Both the position numbers and the translations under genes were made by a program. From Endobacter medicaginis (GTDB lineage: Bacteria > Pseudomonadota > Alphaproteobacteria > Acetobacterales > Acetobacteraceae), in contig NZ_JACHXV010000002.1 of NCBI RefSeq assembly GCF_014192375.1, forward strand, positions 1-64,000: 64,000 bases of DNA, in the 5' to 3' direction. The notes beneath the pieces are model-generated. The model worked only from the letters and a program-made list of their open reading frames with translations. It made no database searches and was not told where the DNA came from. How positions within the stretch are numbered: the stretch's first letter is position 1; every line of letters starts with the position of its first letter. Shown here in pieces: positions 40,575-49,777 of the stretch.

Positions 40575-41092
40575 CCGGGCGCGTGAGCGACCACCCCTCG
40601 CCGCTGGTCGGCATCATCATGGGCAGCCAGTCGGACTGGGCGACAATGCGCCATGCCGCCGAAACGTTGTCGGCCCTCGATGTCGCCCATGAGGCACGAA
40701 TCGTGTCGGCGCATCGCACGCCTGATCGTCTCGCCGAATATGCGAAGACCGCCCGCGAGCGCGGATTGCAGGCGATCATCGCCGGAGCGGGAGGCGCGGC
40801 GCATCTGCCGGGCATGTGCGCGGCCTGGACGCCGCTGCCGGTGCTTGGCGTGCCGGTGGAGAGCCATGCGCTGCGCGGGCAGGACAGCCTGCTGTCGATC
40901 GTGCAGATGCCGGCCGGCATCCCCGTCGGCACGCTGGCGATCGGGCGCGCTGGCGCGGTGAATGCGGCACTGCTGGCGGCGGCGATCCTCGCCCTGCACG
41001 ATGCAGGCCTCGCCTCACGTCTGGATGCCTGGCGGGCACGGCAGACCGAAGCGGTGGCCGTCGCACCCGTGGAGCCGGCAGAACCCGCATGA
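40571..41092 (+). CDS. purE: N5-carboxyaminoimidazole ribonucleotide mutase
   Basis: A 173-residue purine-synthesis enzyme that converts N5-CAIR to [17 protein letters not shown] near residue 14, SAHRTPDRL with the catalytic His, and [26 protein letters not shown] are diagnostic for the bacterial class I mutase. The GTG start overlaps the preceding stop (GTGA) and the end overlaps purK (ATGA). It works in sequence after PurK. Confidence 0.95.
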   Translation: MTGRVSDHPSPLVGIIMGSQSDWATMRHAAETLSALDVAHEARIVSAHRTPDRLAEYAKTARERGLQAIIAGAGGAAHLPGMCAAWTPLPVLGVPVESHALRGQDSLLSIVQMPAGIPVGTLAIGRAGAVNAALLAAAILALHDAGLASRLDAWRARQTEAVAVAPVEPAEPA

Positions 41093-42225
41093 ACGCCGCA
41101 CTGCCGCCCGGCGCGGTGATCGGTATCGTCGGTGGTGGCCAGCTCGGGCGGATGTCGGCGATCGCAGCGGCACGGCTGGGCTATCGCGCGCATATCCTGA
41201 CCCAGGAGCCCGACGGACCGGCCGCCCAGGTTGCCGCCGGCCTCACCATCGGCGGCTATGACGATCCGGCGGCCCTGCGCGCGTTCGCGTCCGAGGTCGA
41301 CGTGGTGACTTTCGAATTCGAGAACGTCTCCGTCGCGGGGTTGGACCTGCTGGCCTCGCTGCGCCCGGTGCGGCCCTCGGGAGAGATCCTGCGACTCAGC
41401 CAGGACCGGCTGGCGGAGAAGGCGTTCCTGACCGGTGCCGGCGTGCCGGTGGCTCCCTATCGCGCGGTCACCAGCGCCGACGAGGCGGAGACGGCGCTGG
41501 CCGCGCTCGGCGGGGCGGCGATCCTCAAGACCACCCGGCTCGGCTATGACGGGCGCGGCCAGCGCCGGGTTGGCAGCCCCGACGAGGCGCGCGCCGCGTT
41601 CGCAGCCCTCGAACCGAAGCCGCTGGTCGCCGAGGCGGTGGTCGATTTCGCCTGCGAGCTCAGCGTGATGGTGGCGCGCGGAGTCGATGGCAGCCTCGCC
41701 GTGTTCGACACGGTGCAGAACATCCATACGCACCATATCCTCGATCTCACCCTCGCCCCCGCCCCGGTCGCGCCCGCCATCGCCGCGTCGGCACAGGCGC
41801 TGGCCTGCCGGATCGCCGGGGCGCTGGAGTTGGTCGGTCTGCTGGGGGTGGAGATGTTCCTCGCCGCCGACGGCACGCTGCTGGTCAACGAGATCGCGCC
41901 GCGACCGCACAATTCCGGGCATTGGACGATGGATGCATGTCCGGCAAGCCAGTTCGAGATGCATGTCCGAGCAGTGGCCGGCCTGCCCCTGCCGGCGGCG
42001 CGGCGACATTCGGATGCGGTGATGAAGAACCTCGTCGGGCCGGAGGCGATGGCGGGCTGGCCCGAGATCATCGCCACCGACGGGCTGATCGCGCATCACT
42101 ATGGCAAGGCGGAGGCGCGGCCGGGGCGCAAGCTCGGCCATGTCAACGTGCTGTTTCCGCGCGGCGCCCTGCCCGGCCCGGCTGGCATCGCGCACGCGCT
42201 CGGGCCATTGGGAGGGTCGACATGA
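41089..42225 (+). CDS. purK: N5-carboxyaminoimidazole ribonucleotide synthase
   Basis: A 378-residue ATP-grasp enzyme that makes N5-CAIR from AIR, bicarbonate and [24 protein letters not shown] near residue 12 starts the N-terminal domain, [14 protein letters not shown] the ATP-grasp loop, [15 protein letters not shown] and [14 protein letters not shown] the metal and substrate sites. Overlaps purE by four bases at its start and a carboxylesterase gene by four bases at its end. Confidence 0.95.
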   Translation: MNAALPPGAVIGIVGGGQLGRMSAIAAARLGYRAHILTQEPDGPAAQVAAGLTIGGYDDPAALRAFASEVDVVTFEFENVSVAGLDLLASLRPVRPSGEILRLSQDRLAEKAFLTGAGVPVAPYRAVTSADEAETALAALGGAAILKTTRLGYDGRGQRRVGSPDEARAAFAALEPKPLVAEAVVDFACELSVMVARGVDGSLAVFDTVQNIHTHHILDLTLAPAPVAPAIAASAQALACRIAGALELVGLLGVEMFLAADGTLLVNEIAPRPHNSGHWTMDACPASQFEMHVRAVAGLPLPAARRHSDAVMKNLVGPEAMAGWPEIIATDGLIAHHYGKAEARPGRKLGHVNVLFPRGALPGPAGIAHALGPLGGST

Positions 42226-43730
42226 AGGGCTGGGCACGCGCCCTGGCGCTGACCGCACTCACGCTCACCGCGGCCGCGCACGCCGCGACCGTGACGACCA
42301 CCGCCGGTCCCGTCAGCGGCGGTTCCGAGACCACGGGCAGCACCACGGTCTCTGTCTATCGCGGCATTCCGTATGCGGCGGCGCCGGTGGGAGCGCTGCG
42401 CTGGGCGCCGCCAAAGCCGCCCACACCCTGGCAACGACCGCGCGATGCGACGCAGTTCGGCGCGATCTGCCCGCAGGTGCCGTTCGGCGACGCACCGCTC
42501 ACGCAGCCGCAATCCGAAGACTGCCTGTTCCTCAATGTCTGGACCCCGCCGCATGCACCGGGCGTGACGCTGCCGGTGATGGTGTTCATCCATGGCGGCG
42601 CCTTCGTAGGCGGCTTCAGCTCCGACCCGCTCTATGACGGCGCCGCCCTTGCCGCGAAGGGGGTGGTGCTGGTGTCGTTCAACTACCGGCTCGGCGTCCT
42701 CGGCTTCCTCGCCCATCCGGAGCTGTCGGCCACGTCGCCCGACCATGTCTCGGGCAATTACGGCATCCTCGACCAGATCGCCGCCCTCGCCTGGGTGCGC
42801 GACAATATCGCCGCCTTCGGCGGCGACCCTGCGCGAGTGACGATCTTCGGCGAGTCCGCCGGCGGCAGCGCCGTGGTCGCCCTGCTGGCGAGCCCGATGG
42901 CCCGAGGGCTGTTCGCGCGCGCCATCGCGGAGAGCCCGGCGGCGGGCTTCCCGCTGCCGACGCTGAAGGCGGCCGAAGCCACCGGCGCGCGGCTCGGCAC
43001 GCTGACGGAACTGCGCGCCCTGCCGGCCGACAAGCTGCTGGCGCTGAACCTCAAGGTGCTGCCGCCCGCCCCGCCGATGGCCCCCGCCCCCTATCCCGGT
43101 CCGGTGGTCGACGGGTGGATGCTGCCCGTCCAGCCACGCAAGGCGCTCGCCAACCCGGTCCCGGCGATCATCGGCGGCAATCTCGACGAAGGCTCGATGT
43201 TCGCAGCCGACTGGAAGTCGCTCGATCGCGCAGCCTATGTCGCACGGCTGCGCACGGTCTTCGGGTCGCTCACGCCGCGCGCACTGCGGATCTACCCGCC
43301 GGCCGATCCGGCCACCTCCGGTCGCGATCTGGTCGCCGACGGACTGTTCGGCGACGGCATCCGGAGCACCGCACGCACGCTGGCCGCAGACCGCCAGCCG
43401 GTCTGGCGGTATCTGTTCGCGCTGCCCCAGGGCGGGCGCGCACCGATGCATTCCGACGAGCTGCGCTATGTGTTCGGCACGCTCGACCTGCCCGGCTATA
43501 CCGGCGAGCCGCCACCCGGGCCCGTGGATCGCCGGGTCTCGGCACAGATGATGTCCGCCTGGGTGCGCTTCGCGGCCACCGGCGATCCGAACCGGCGCGG
43601 CCTCGGCACCTGGGCGCGCACCGGGCACGGTGCGACGGCGCTGCTGCGCATCGCCGATCACGCGAAGATGCAACAGGACGATCACGGCCGGGCGCTCGAC
43701 CTGATCGACGCGCTCTACGCGACCCCCTGA
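42222..43730 (+). CDS. Secreted type-B carboxylesterase
   Basis: A 502-residue alpha/beta hydrolase of the carboxylesterase/acetylcholinesterase family, with a signal peptide (residues 1-21, cleavage after AHA). The oxyanion HGGAF, nucleophile elbow FGESAGG, acid in NLDEGS and base His in MHSDELRYVF complete the catalytic triad. EDCLFLNVW near residue 103 is the family's second signature. It would hydrolyse esters in the periplasm or outside. The start overlaps the purK stop (ATGA) with GGGAGG before it, so it is translation-coupled to a purine gene, an odd partner. It also overlaps the convergent AraC gene by 16 bases. Confidence 0.9.
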   Translation: MKGWARALALTALTLTAAAHAATVTTTAGPVSGGSETTGSTTVSVYRGIPYAAAPVGALRWAPPKPPTPWQRPRDATQFGAICPQVPFGDAPLTQPQSEDCLFLNVWTPPHAPGVTLPVMVFIHGGAFVGGFSSDPLYDGAALAAKGVVLVSFNYRLGVLGFLAHPELSATSPDHVSGNYGILDQIAALAWVRDNIAAFGGDPARVTIFGESAGGSAVVALLASPMARGLFARAIAESPAAGFPLPTLKAAEATGARLGTLTELRALPADKLLALNLKVLPPAPPMAPAPYPGPVVDGWMLPVQPRKALANPVPAIIGGNLDEGSMFAADWKSLDRAAYVARLRTVFGSLTPRALRIYPPADPATSGRDLVADGLFGDGIRSTARTLAADRQPVWRYLFALPQGGRAPMHSDELRYVFGTLDLPGYTGEPPPGPVDRRVSAQMMSAWVRFAATGDPNRRGLGTWARTGHGATALLRIADHAKMQQDDHGRALDLIDALYATP

Positions 43731-44500
43731 CACAAGGCACGTCGCAGCCGGCCAGGTGATTCGCCATATTCGCGGCGCACCGCATCGATGAACCCGGCAT
43801 AGGTGTCGAATCCGGCCGTCTGCGCAATGCTGGCGAGCCCTTGCGCCGGGTCGCGCATCAGGAACACGGCCAGCCGCGCCCGCTCGCGCAGCACGTATTG
43901 CCAGATCGAGCAGCCGAGCGCGGCGCGAAACAGCCTCGCGAGATGAAACGGGCTGGTGGCCGACGCATCGGCGATGGCGGCAAGATCGAGCACGTCCGTC
44001 AGATGGGCGTGGATGAACTGCAGCGCCCGCGCGACGCGCCCGGCCTCGCCGCGGACCCGCATGCCTGCACGCCGGATCTCAGGGGCAAGCCGGCCAGCCA
44101 GTGCGACGAACACCGAATCGCCCACCAGCCGGCCATGCGGCTGCCCGGCCGCTGCATCGGCATGCAGCGCGTGCAGCAGGACGGTGAGTTCGGGCGCATG
44201 CAGCTCGGCGCGGGTGCGCAGCAGCCTGGCACCGTCGATGTCGTCGCGGCCGAGAGCAGCGCCGAGCGAGGCGTCGGAGAAATAGAAACAGGCGGATTCG
44301 TAAGCACCGTCCCAGCTGGTCAGGCCGCCGGTGCCGGCGGTGATCGCGGTCAGCATGAACGGGGCGTTGCGGCCGAACTCCTGCCTGCCGTCCACCCTCA
44401 GCCCGAAGCGCAGTCGCACCGGCTCGAGCGGCAGGGCGAGGTGGTGAAACGGTGCCGCGGGTGCATCGAAGGCGATCGCCCCGATCCGGGAATGCTCCAT
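43715..44500 (-). CDS. AraC-family transcriptional regulator
   Basis: A regulator of about 261 residues. The C-terminal 100 residues are the AraC double helix-turn-helix (LDLAAIADASATSPFHLARLFRAALGCSIWQYVLRERARLAVFLM, then SIAQTAGFDTYAGFIDAVRREYGESPGRLR). The N-terminal part has no recognised sensor domain but shows a beta-rich core. The ATG at 44500 may be late, since the frame continues upstream with plausible sequence (VPAVLAHCIRQRAEWSLCA). Likely targets are the divergent amidohydrolase gene or itself. Confidence 0.82.
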   Translation of the reverse strand: MEHSRIGAIAFDAPAAPFHHLALPLEPVRLRFGLRVDGRQEFGRNAPFMLTAITAGTGGLTSWDGAYESACFYFSDASLGAALGRDDIDGARLLRTRAELHAPELTVLLHALHADAAAGQPHGRLVGDSVFVALAGRLAPEIRRAGMRVRGEAGRVARALQFIHAHLTDVLDLAAIADASATSPFHLARLFRAALGCSIWQYVLRERARLAVFLMRDPAQGLASIAQTAGFDTYAGFIDAVRREYGESPGRLRRALCQGVA

Positions 44501-44684
44501 CGCGCAGAGAGACCACTCGGCCCGTTGCCGGATGCAGTGCGCCAGGACGGCCGGCACCTTGCGGAACAGGGCGGGCGCGGGCGTTTCGATGGTGCGGCTC
44601 CAGCAAAAAAGGCAGGAATCCGAAATACACGGGTCGAGTGGTCGGCTTAAAGCAGCACGACGCAACGCCGGAGAAAATGGCCCC

Positions 44685-46403
44685 ATGCGACCCGCCCGCC
44701 GCCGACTGTCCGCACGGTATTGCTGTGTGCTGCTCGTCGCCTGTCTGAGCGGCGGCTGTGGGGTGCAGGCAATGGCCGAGCCTTCGCTGGTGCTGTTCGA
44801 CGGCCGGGTTTTCACCGCCGATCCGGCACGGCCCGAGGCGCAGGCGATCGCGATCGAGGGCGAACGGATCGTGGCGGTGGGCGACGATGCGACGATCCTC
44901 GCCCTGGCCGGCAGCACCACCCGGCGCATCGATCTCGGCGGCCGCAGGGTGATCCCTGGGCTCAATGACGCGCATGCGCATCTGTCGATCGAGCCGGCGG
45001 ACGAGGTCGTCGCCGATCCCGGCAGCCCTGATCCGGACTGGACCGGGCTGTCGGCGGCGCTGCGTCGCGCGGAGGCAGGTGCCGCGAGAGGGGCCTGGCT
45101 GATGGCAACGTTCGGCACCACGCTGTTCGCCGACCGTGCGGTGGACCGCACCGCACTCGACCGGCTGTGGCCAGACCATCCGGTGCTGCTGGGCAGCTTC
45201 GACGGGCATGCGGCGATCCTCAATTCCGCCGCCCTGCGCCGGCTCGGCATCGGCGAGGACATCGCCGACCCGGCCGGCGGCCGGTTCGAGCGCGATGCGG
45301 GCGGGCGGCTGAACGGGGTGGTTCGCGAATATGCGCTTGGTCAGGTCGCCGGGCGCCTCGCCGACCTCACCTCGGACGCGGACGCGCTGGCCGGGCTGCG
45401 CCACCAGATCGAGGCTGGCGCCCGCTGGGGACTGACGACCATCCAGGACATGCCGGCCTGCGGTTCGGTCGCGCGCCAAGCGCGGCTGCTGGCGCAGATG
45501 CCGAGCCCGATCCGCATCCGGCTGACGCGGATGAACTGCACCACGCCCACGGGGCCGGATTTCGACCAGAACCGCGATGTGGGTCCGCATCCATCGAGGC
45601 TGGTGTCGGTCAATGGCACCAAATGGCTGCTCGACGGGGTGACGTTCGAAGGCACGCTGACGCCGCGCGGGACGGGCCTGGCGCAGACGGCGGCCGCCAG
45701 GGGCCCGGGCAGCCCGCATGATCTGGCCGCGTTGCCGGCGCTGTTTCCGCCGGCGGTCGTCGAGGCGATGCTGCGCGACGGGCTGCGACGGGACGAGCAG
45801 CTGCAGTTCCATGTCTATGGTACGCCGGCCGCCGCCGAACTGCTCGACGCGATGGCACGCACTGGCGGGGCGGCGGTCTGGCGCGGGCGGCGGCTGCGCA
45901 TGGAGCATGGCGACGGTCTGACCCCTGCCCTGCTTCGGCGCGCCCGCGCCATGGGCGTTGTGCTGTCGCAGCAGGGCACGCATCTCGATATCGGCGCGAT
46001 CGATCGCGGTCTGCTGCCGGGGCTGCTGGTACGGATGCGCGCCGCGCGGGCGGAGCCGCTGCGCTCGGCGCTGACCGCGGGCATGCCTCTGGCGCTGGGA
46101 TCGGACGGGCCGCTCAACCCGTGGCTGAGCATCGCCGGCGCGGTCAGCGATGCCAACCGGCCCGACGAGGCGATCAGCCGCACGCAGGCGCTGCTCGCCT
46201 ACACCGCCGGCTCGGCCTTCGCGGAGTTCACCGAGGGTGACAGGGGCCGCCTCATCGCCGGACGGCTGGCCGACCTCACGGTGCTGGACCGCGACGTCCT
46301 CGTGGTGCCGGTCTCCGCATTACCGGACACGCATGCGCTGCTGACCGTGGTCGGCGGAGCCATTGTCTGGGATGCGCATGCGTTGCCGACGTCCGGGCGG
46401 TGA
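44685..46403 (+). CDS. Exported amidohydrolase (YtcJ-like, amidohydrolase 3 family)
   Basis: A 572-residue metal-dependent hydrolase with an N-terminal export signal (YCCVLLVACLSGGCGVQAMA; either a Sec or a lipoprotein site). VLFDGRVFTADPARPEAQAIAIEGERIVAVG is the N-terminal beta-sandwich, DAHAHL supplies the first metal histidines, FHVYG a later His, RMEHGDGL another, and LGSDGPLNPW the catalytic Asp. The YtcJ family acts on unknown amides or imides. It is divergent from the AraC gene and ends seven bases before the 20-bp palindrome that precedes the GMC operon. Confidence 0.82.
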   Translation: MRPARRRLSARYCCVLLVACLSGGCGVQAMAEPSLVLFDGRVFTADPARPEAQAIAIEGERIVAVGDDATILALAGSTTRRIDLGGRRVIPGLNDAHAHLSIEPADEVVADPGSPDPDWTGLSAALRRAEAGAARGAWLMATFGTTLFADRAVDRTALDRLWPDHPVLLGSFDGHAAILNSAALRRLGIGEDIADPAGGRFERDAGGRLNGVVREYALGQVAGRLADLTSDADALAGLRHQIEAGARWGLTTIQDMPACGSVARQARLLAQMPSPIRIRLTRMNCTTPTGPDFDQNRDVGPHPSRLVSVNGTKWLLDGVTFEGTLTPRGTGLAQTAAARGPGSPHDLAALPALFPPAVVEAMLRDGLRRDEQLQFHVYGTPAAAELLDAMARTGGAAVWRGRRLRMEHGDGLTPALLRRARAMGVVLSQQGTHLDIGAIDRGLLPGLLVRMRAARAEPLRSALTAGMPLALGSDGPLNPWLSIAGAVSDANRPDEAISRTQALLAYTAGSAFAEFTEGDRGRLIAGRLADLTVLDRDVLVVPVSALPDTHALLTVVGGAIVWDAHALPTSGR

Positions 46404-46409
46404 CGAAGA

Positions 46410-46429
46410 TTCTGGACACTCGTCCAGAA
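46410..46429. promoter_or_regulatory. 20-bp palindromic operator at the head of the alk-like operon
   Basis: TTCTGGACACTCGTCCAGAA has perfect 8-bp arms around ACTC. It lies 62 bases before the GMC dehydrogenase start and just after the amidohydrolase stop. The size and symmetry fit a TetR-family site, and a TetR gene is the last member of the operon. Confidence 0.65.
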
Positions 46430-46490
46430 ACGGCCCTTACTCGCGGTCAAGCGGCGAAACAGCCGCAGCCATGGGAAGGAAACCTCAGTC

Positions 46491-48140
46491 ATGTCCTCTC
46501 AGGACGTGTTCGACTACGTCATCGTCGGCGGCGGCTCGGCGGGAGCGACCCTCGCCGCGCGTCTGAGCGAGGATCCGACGACCAGCGTCTGCCTGCTGGA
46601 GGCCGGCGGGAACGGCGACCATCTGCTGATCCGCGCCCCGGCCGGCGTGGTCGGGATCCTGCCGGGCTATGGCCATATCTCGAACTGGGCGTATCGCACC
46701 ACGCCGCAACCCGGGCTCAATGGCCGGCGCGGCTACCAGCCGCGCGGCCGCTGTCTGGGTGGGTCGAGTGCGATCAACGCGATGCTCTACATCCGCGGTC
46801 ACCGCGCCGATTACGACGGGTGGGCGGAGCTAGGCTGCGAGGGCTGGTCGTGGGAGGAGTGCCTGCCGTATTTCCGCCGCTCGGAGAACAACCAGCACGG
46901 CGCGGATGAGGTCCACGGTGGCGATGGCCCGCTCCAGGTCTCGGACCAGGCCTCGCCGAGACCCATCTCGCGCGCCTTCGTCGCCGCGGCGCGCGAGTGC
47001 CAGCACCGCGAGGTCGCCGATTTCAATGCCGGCGATAACGAGGGGGTGGGGCTGTATCAGGTTACCCAGTTCCATGACCGCGCGCATCGCGGCGAACGCT
47101 GCTCGGCGGCAGCCGCCTATCTCGAACCGATCCGGGCCGGCCGACCGAATCTGACGGTGTTGACCCGGGCACATGCGACGCGCATCGAGATCGAAGACGG
47201 CCGCGCGACTGGCGTGGCGTTGCGCCACGCACGACGCGACCGGCGGGTGCGGGCGCGTCGTGAGGTGATCGTCTCGGGCGGTGCGTTCAATTCACCGCAG
47301 TTGCTGATGCTGTCGGGAATCGGGCCGGCCGACGAACTGCGCCGCCATGGGATTCGCCCGGTGGTCGACCTGCCAGGCGTGGGACGCAATCTCCAGGACC
47401 ATCTCGATTTCATCCAGGCCTGGACAACGAAGGATCACGACAATTTCGGCATCGGCGCCGCCGCCGGGTTGAAGCTGCTGGCTGAAGTGCTGAAATGGCG
47501 CCGTGACGGAACAGGGATGATCGCCACCCCCTTTGCGGAAGGGGCAGCATTCCTCAAGACCCTGCCGGAACTCGCCCTGCCGGACGTTCAGCTTCATTTC
47601 GTGATCTCGATCGTCGATGACCATGCCCGCAAGCTGCATATGGGGCACGGGTATTCGTGCCATGTCTGCACGCTGCGCCCACATGGGCGGGGAGAGGTCT
47701 TTCTCGAAAGTGCGAATCCATTTGCCGCCCCTGGCATCGACCCGGCCTATCTGTCGGACCCGCGCGATCTCGCGACCCTGATCCGCGGCGCGAAGCTGGT
47801 GCGGCGCATCATGCAGGCACCGGCGATGCGTCCCTATGTCGGGCGCGAGCTGTTCGGCGTTCATGACGACATGACCGATGCCGAGTGGGAACATCACATC
47901 CGCGCCCGCGCTGACACCATCTATCACCCTGTCGGCACCTGCCGGATGGGGCATGATCCGCTCGCGGTGGTCGATCCGCAGCTCCGCGTGCATGGCATCG
48001 ATGGGCTACGGGTGATCGATGCGTCGGTGATGCCGACGCTGATCGGCGGCAACACCAACGCTCCCACCATCATGATTGCCGAACGCGGCGCGGATTTCAT
48101 CCGGGCGGGTGCGATGCGGCACGCGATGGCGGCAGAGTGA
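46491..48140 (+). CDS. GMC-family FAD alcohol dehydrogenase (AlkJ/BetA-like)
   Basis: A 549-residue FAD enzyme of the glucose-methanol-choline family. DYVIVGGGSAGATLAARLSED is the N-terminal dinucleotide fold, GRCLGGSSAINAMLYIRGHRADYDGWA the GMC signature 1, SGGAFNSPQLLMLSGIGP signature 2, and YHPVGTCRMG plus GGNTNAPTIMIAERGAD hold the catalytic His and Asn. Such enzymes oxidise primary alcohols to aldehydes and pass electrons to the membrane. First gene of an operon with an acyl-CoA synthetase and an aldehyde dehydrogenase, as in alkJ-K-H. AAGGAAACC precedes the ATG. Confidence 0.9.
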   Translation: MSSQDVFDYVIVGGGSAGATLAARLSEDPTTSVCLLEAGGNGDHLLIRAPAGVVGILPGYGHISNWAYRTTPQPGLNGRRGYQPRGRCLGGSSAINAMLYIRGHRADYDGWAELGCEGWSWEECLPYFRRSENNQHGADEVHGGDGPLQVSDQASPRPISRAFVAAARECQHREVADFNAGDNEGVGLYQVTQFHDRAHRGERCSAAAAYLEPIRAGRPNLTVLTRAHATRIEIEDGRATGVALRHARRDRRVRARREVIVSGGAFNSPQLLMLSGIGPADELRRHGIRPVVDLPGVGRNLQDHLDFIQAWTTKDHDNFGIGAAAGLKLLAEVLKWRRDGTGMIATPFAEGAAFLKTLPELALPDVQLHFVISIVDDHARKLHMGHGYSCHVCTLRPHGRGEVFLESANPFAAPGIDPAYLSDPRDLATLIRGAKLVRRIMQAPAMRPYVGRELFGVHDDMTDAEWEHHIRARADTIYHPVGTCRMGHDPLAVVDPQLRVHGIDGLRVIDASVMPTLIGGNTNAPTIMIAERGADFIRAGAMRHAMAAE

Positions 48141-48153
48141 GGAGCACGCAGCC

Positions 48154-49773
48154 ATGACGATGATGACCAGCGCGCTAACGATCACCTCGCTGATCGAACA
48201 TGCCGGACGATATCATGCCGGAACCTCGATCGTCTCGGTGGAGAGCGACGGCTCCGTCTCGCGCAGCACCTGGGGCAAGGTGGCGGCCGATGCGCGCCGG
48301 CTGTCGGGCGCGCTCGACCGGCTCGGCATCGCTCGCGGCGCACGCTGCGCGACGATTGCCTGGAACAATCGTCGCCATCTGGAACTGTATTTCGCCTGTC
48401 CGGGCGGCGGGCGGGTGATCCATACGATCAACCCGCGGCTGACGCCGGAGCATCTGTGCTTCATCCTCGGCCAGGCGCGCGATGAGGTACTGTTCTTCGA
48501 CCGCACCTTCCTGCCGCTGATCGGCGCAATCCGGGCACGCGACAATCCGGTGCGGCATTTCGTGCTGATGGGGCCACGCGACGATGAGGCCGCCCTCGCC
48601 GTCGACGGCCTGCTGTTCTACGACGAACTGCTCGCCATGGGCGATCCGGACAGGCCCTGGCCGGAGGTGGACGAGACCGACGAGGCATCGCTGTGCTATA
48701 CGTCCGGCACCACCGGGCGGCCGAAGGGCGTCGGCTACACGCATCGCTCCACCGTCCTGCATGCTCTGGGCGGCAACCAGCCCGACGGAATCGGCATCGC
48801 CGCGCGCGATACGGTGCTGCCGGTGGTGCCGATGTTCCACGTCAATGCCTGGGGCGCACCATACATCGCCGCCCTTGCCGGGGCGAAGCTGGTGCTGCCC
48901 GGCCCGAAGCTCGACGGGGCAAGCCTGGTGCGGCTGATCGATGACGAGCAGGTCACGGTCTCGCTCGGCGTGCCGACCATCTGGCTCGGTCTGCTCGGCG
49001 CGCTGGAAGCGACGGGCTCGAAGGCTGCGTCGATGCGGCGCACCATCGTCGGCGGTTCCGCCCTGCCACCCTCGATGGCGCGGCTGTTTCGCGAGCGCTA
49101 CGGGATCGAACTGATCCATGCCTGGGGCATGACCGAGACCTCGCCGCTCGGCACGGTCAACCGGCCGTTGCAGAAGCATCTGACCCTGTCTGTCGACGAA
49201 CGAGATGCGCTGCGCGAGGGACAGGGGCGCCCGCCCTGGGGCGTCGAGCTTCGCATCGTCGACGAGACGGGCCGCACATTGCCCGCCGACGGCGCAACGC
49301 AGGGCGAGTTGCAGGTCCGTGGCCACTGGATCGTCGCACGGTATGATGGCGCGCAGGAGAGCGCGCTGACGCCGGACGGGTGGTTCGCGACCGGCGACAT
49401 CGCCACCCTCGATGCCGATGGATACATGGTGATCCGCGACCGCGCCAAGGACATCATCAAGTCGGGTGGCGAATGGATCTCCACCGTCGAGCTCGAGAAC
49501 ATCGCCGTCGCGCACCCTTCCATCCACCATGCCGCCGCGATCGGCGTGCGGCATCCGAAATGGGACGAGCGCCCGGTGCTCATCGCGGTCGCATCCCCCG
49601 GCAGTACGCCGGACGAGAGCGAGATCCGCGATCACTACCGCGACAAGGTCGCCAACTGGCAGATCCCCGACCGGGTGGTCTTTGTCGACAGCCTGCCGCT
49701 GGGCGCCACCGGCAAGGTCATGAAGAACGTCCTGCGCGAACGCTACGGCGACGTGCTGATGGAAAAGGTCTGA
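48154..49773 (+). CDS. Medium/long-chain fatty acid-CoA ligase (AlkK-like)
   Basis: A 539-residue adenylate-forming enzyme. TSGTTGRPKGVGYTHRS is the P-loop, WGMTETSPLG the A5 motif, GDIATLDADGYMVIRDRAKDIIKSGGEWIS the A7-A8 hinge, and GATGKVMKNVL the catalytic Lys near the end. The KSGGEWISTVELEN version and the length match AlkK-type acyl-CoA synthetases. It would activate the fatty acid produced by the neighbouring alcohol and aldehyde dehydrogenases. GAGGAGC before the ATG, 13 bases after the GMC gene. Confidence 0.88.
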   Translation: MTMMTSALTITSLIEHAGRYHAGTSIVSVESDGSVSRSTWGKVAADARRLSGALDRLGIARGARCATIAWNNRRHLELYFACPGGGRVIHTINPRLTPEHLCFILGQARDEVLFFDRTFLPLIGAIRARDNPVRHFVLMGPRDDEAALAVDGLLFYDELLAMGDPDRPWPEVDETDEASLCYTSGTTGRPKGVGYTHRSTVLHALGGNQPDGIGIAARDTVLPVVPMFHVNAWGAPYIAALAGAKLVLPGPKLDGASLVRLIDDEQVTVSLGVPTIWLGLLGALEATGSKAASMRRTIVGGSALPPSMARLFRERYGIELIHAWGMTETSPLGTVNRPLQKHLTLSVDERDALREGQGRPPWGVELRIVDETGRTLPADGATQGELQVRGHWIVARYDGAQESALTPDGWFATGDIATLDADGYMVIRDRAKDIIKSGGEWISTVELENIAVAHPSIHHAAAIGVRHPKWDERPVLIAVASPGSTPDESEIRDHYRDKVANWQIPDRVVFVDSLPLGATGKVMKNVLRERYGDVLMEKV

Positions 49774-49777
49774 GACG

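Noticed and set aside
44079-45983. 634-residue minus-strand frame
   Set aside because: Shadow of the amidohydrolase; the only real minus-strand gene there is the AraC regulator in another frame.
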